From contig NZ_AZWQ01000025.1 in the NCBI RefSeq assembly GCF_000514815.1, forward strand, positions 1-64,000: a stretch of DNA of 64,000 nucleotides. The letters are read 5' to 3'. This stretch comes from Salinispora fenicalii. GTDB lineage: Bacteria > Actinomycetota > Actinomycetes > Mycobacteriales > Micromonosporaceae. This document shows, piece after piece, positions 63,792-64,000 of the stretch. Numbering within the stretch: the stretch's first letter is position 1; each line of letters begins with the position of its first letter. The notes below the pieces were generated by a model. The model was given only the letters and a program-made list of their open reading frames with translations. It was not told the DNA's origin and searched no databases. A program made the position numbers and the translations under genes.

Positions 63792-64000
63792 GTGGAACCA
63801 GACGTGCTGGGGCCGCCCTACGAGCGGCACACAATCGACCTGGGCAGCGACGACGAGGGCCCGGTGGTGGCGACCCTGGTGCGCCGCCGCGCCGAACGGC
63901 CCACCAACCGTGCGGTGCTCTACGTACACGGATTTGTCGACTACTTCTTCCAGACCCACGTCGCCGACCACTTCGCCGCCCAGGGCTGGGACTTCTACGC
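63792..64000 (+). CDS. alpha/beta hydrolase, 5' part only
   Basis: A GTG-started frame open to the window edge (about 69 codons). VLYVHGFVDYFFQTHVADHF is the oxyanion-hole region (HGF) of serine alpha/beta hydrolases, close to monoacylglycerol-lipase-like proteins of mycobacteria. GWDFY ends the visible part, where the nucleophile elbow would follow beyond the edge. The strong hairpin at 63724 separates it from the HPF-like gene. Substrate is unknown. Confidence 0.75.
   Translation, partial: MEPDVLGPPYERHTIDLGSDDEGPVVATLVRRRAERPTNRAVLYVHGFVDYFFQTHVADHFAAQGWDFY

Overview
The window is high-GC actinobacterial chromosome, most likely from a member of the Micromonosporaceae (Salinispora or Micromonospora type). 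The evidence is GTG and ATGA/GTGA-coupled starts, a mycobacterial-style clpP1-clpP2-clpX/tig block, a CtaJ-DUF5130-PepN neighbourhood, a truncated hemoglobin of the GlbO type, Rv2466c-like and Eis-like proteins, and a 16S rRNA 5' end typical of actinomycetes. The genus is an inference; no search was run. Layout: 1-291 holds the 5' end of a 16S rRNA gene on the minus strand with its leader and promoter. 708-6445 carries a nitrilase-family hydrolase, clpX, clpP2, clpP1, trigger factor and tRNA-Pro; a ClgR-type operator lies upstream of clpP1 and stem-loops separate the units. 6727-9680 looks like an accessory insertion at a tRNA-Gly(TCC) gene. It has the remains of an integrase, a frameshifted excisionase, a CdiI-like immunity protein, a double-HTH regulator and an orphan hypothetical. 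It ends at a truncated kinase fragment in front of an intact PfkB kinase. 10886-19601 is ordinary chromosome: membrane proteins, a PAP2-like protein, an ArsR/oxidoreductase group with a clear palindromic operator, an Eis-like acetyltransferase, RpiB, a DUF1015 protein and a DsbA-like protein. 19807-23143 has aminopeptidase N, DUF5130 and CtaJ. 23190-35304 is the centrepiece: twelve tightly coupled minus-strand genes that encode tryptophan breakdown through kynurenine and 3-hydroxyanthranilate, then meta-cleavage via 2-aminomuconate to pyruvate and acetyl-CoA. The order is tryptophan dioxygenase, kynureninase, kynurenine monooxygenase, semialdehyde dehydrogenase, hydratase, acetaldehyde dehydrogenase, aldolase, decarboxylase, deaminase, 3-hydroxyanthranilate dioxygenase, ACMS decarboxylase and an amidase. 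A divergent Lrp/AsnC regulator at 35475 probably controls it. 36037-44937 holds a secreted protein with a sortase, an HNH protein, a MscS channel, an MFS transporter, a truncated hemoglobin, a YbjN protein, a thioesterase and EttA. 45267-49267 is otsA followed by an otsB fused to a GH15 glycosidase domain. Cobalamin genes lie in two blocks (49462-52989 and 59328-61879). Between them are a class A penicillin-binding protein, SURF1, an M20 dipeptidase, a uridine-kinase-like protein and a rhodanese. The end of the window carries a divergent pair, an SSB paralogue and a ribosome-hibernation-factor-like protein. They share an intergenic region with two DnaA boxes, a candidate stress promoter and a small upstream reading frame. 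The window closes inside an alpha/beta hydrolase gene. Several short tandem repeats (24-bp and 19-bp units) lie in or beside genes at 15177, 49333, 59211 and 62006.
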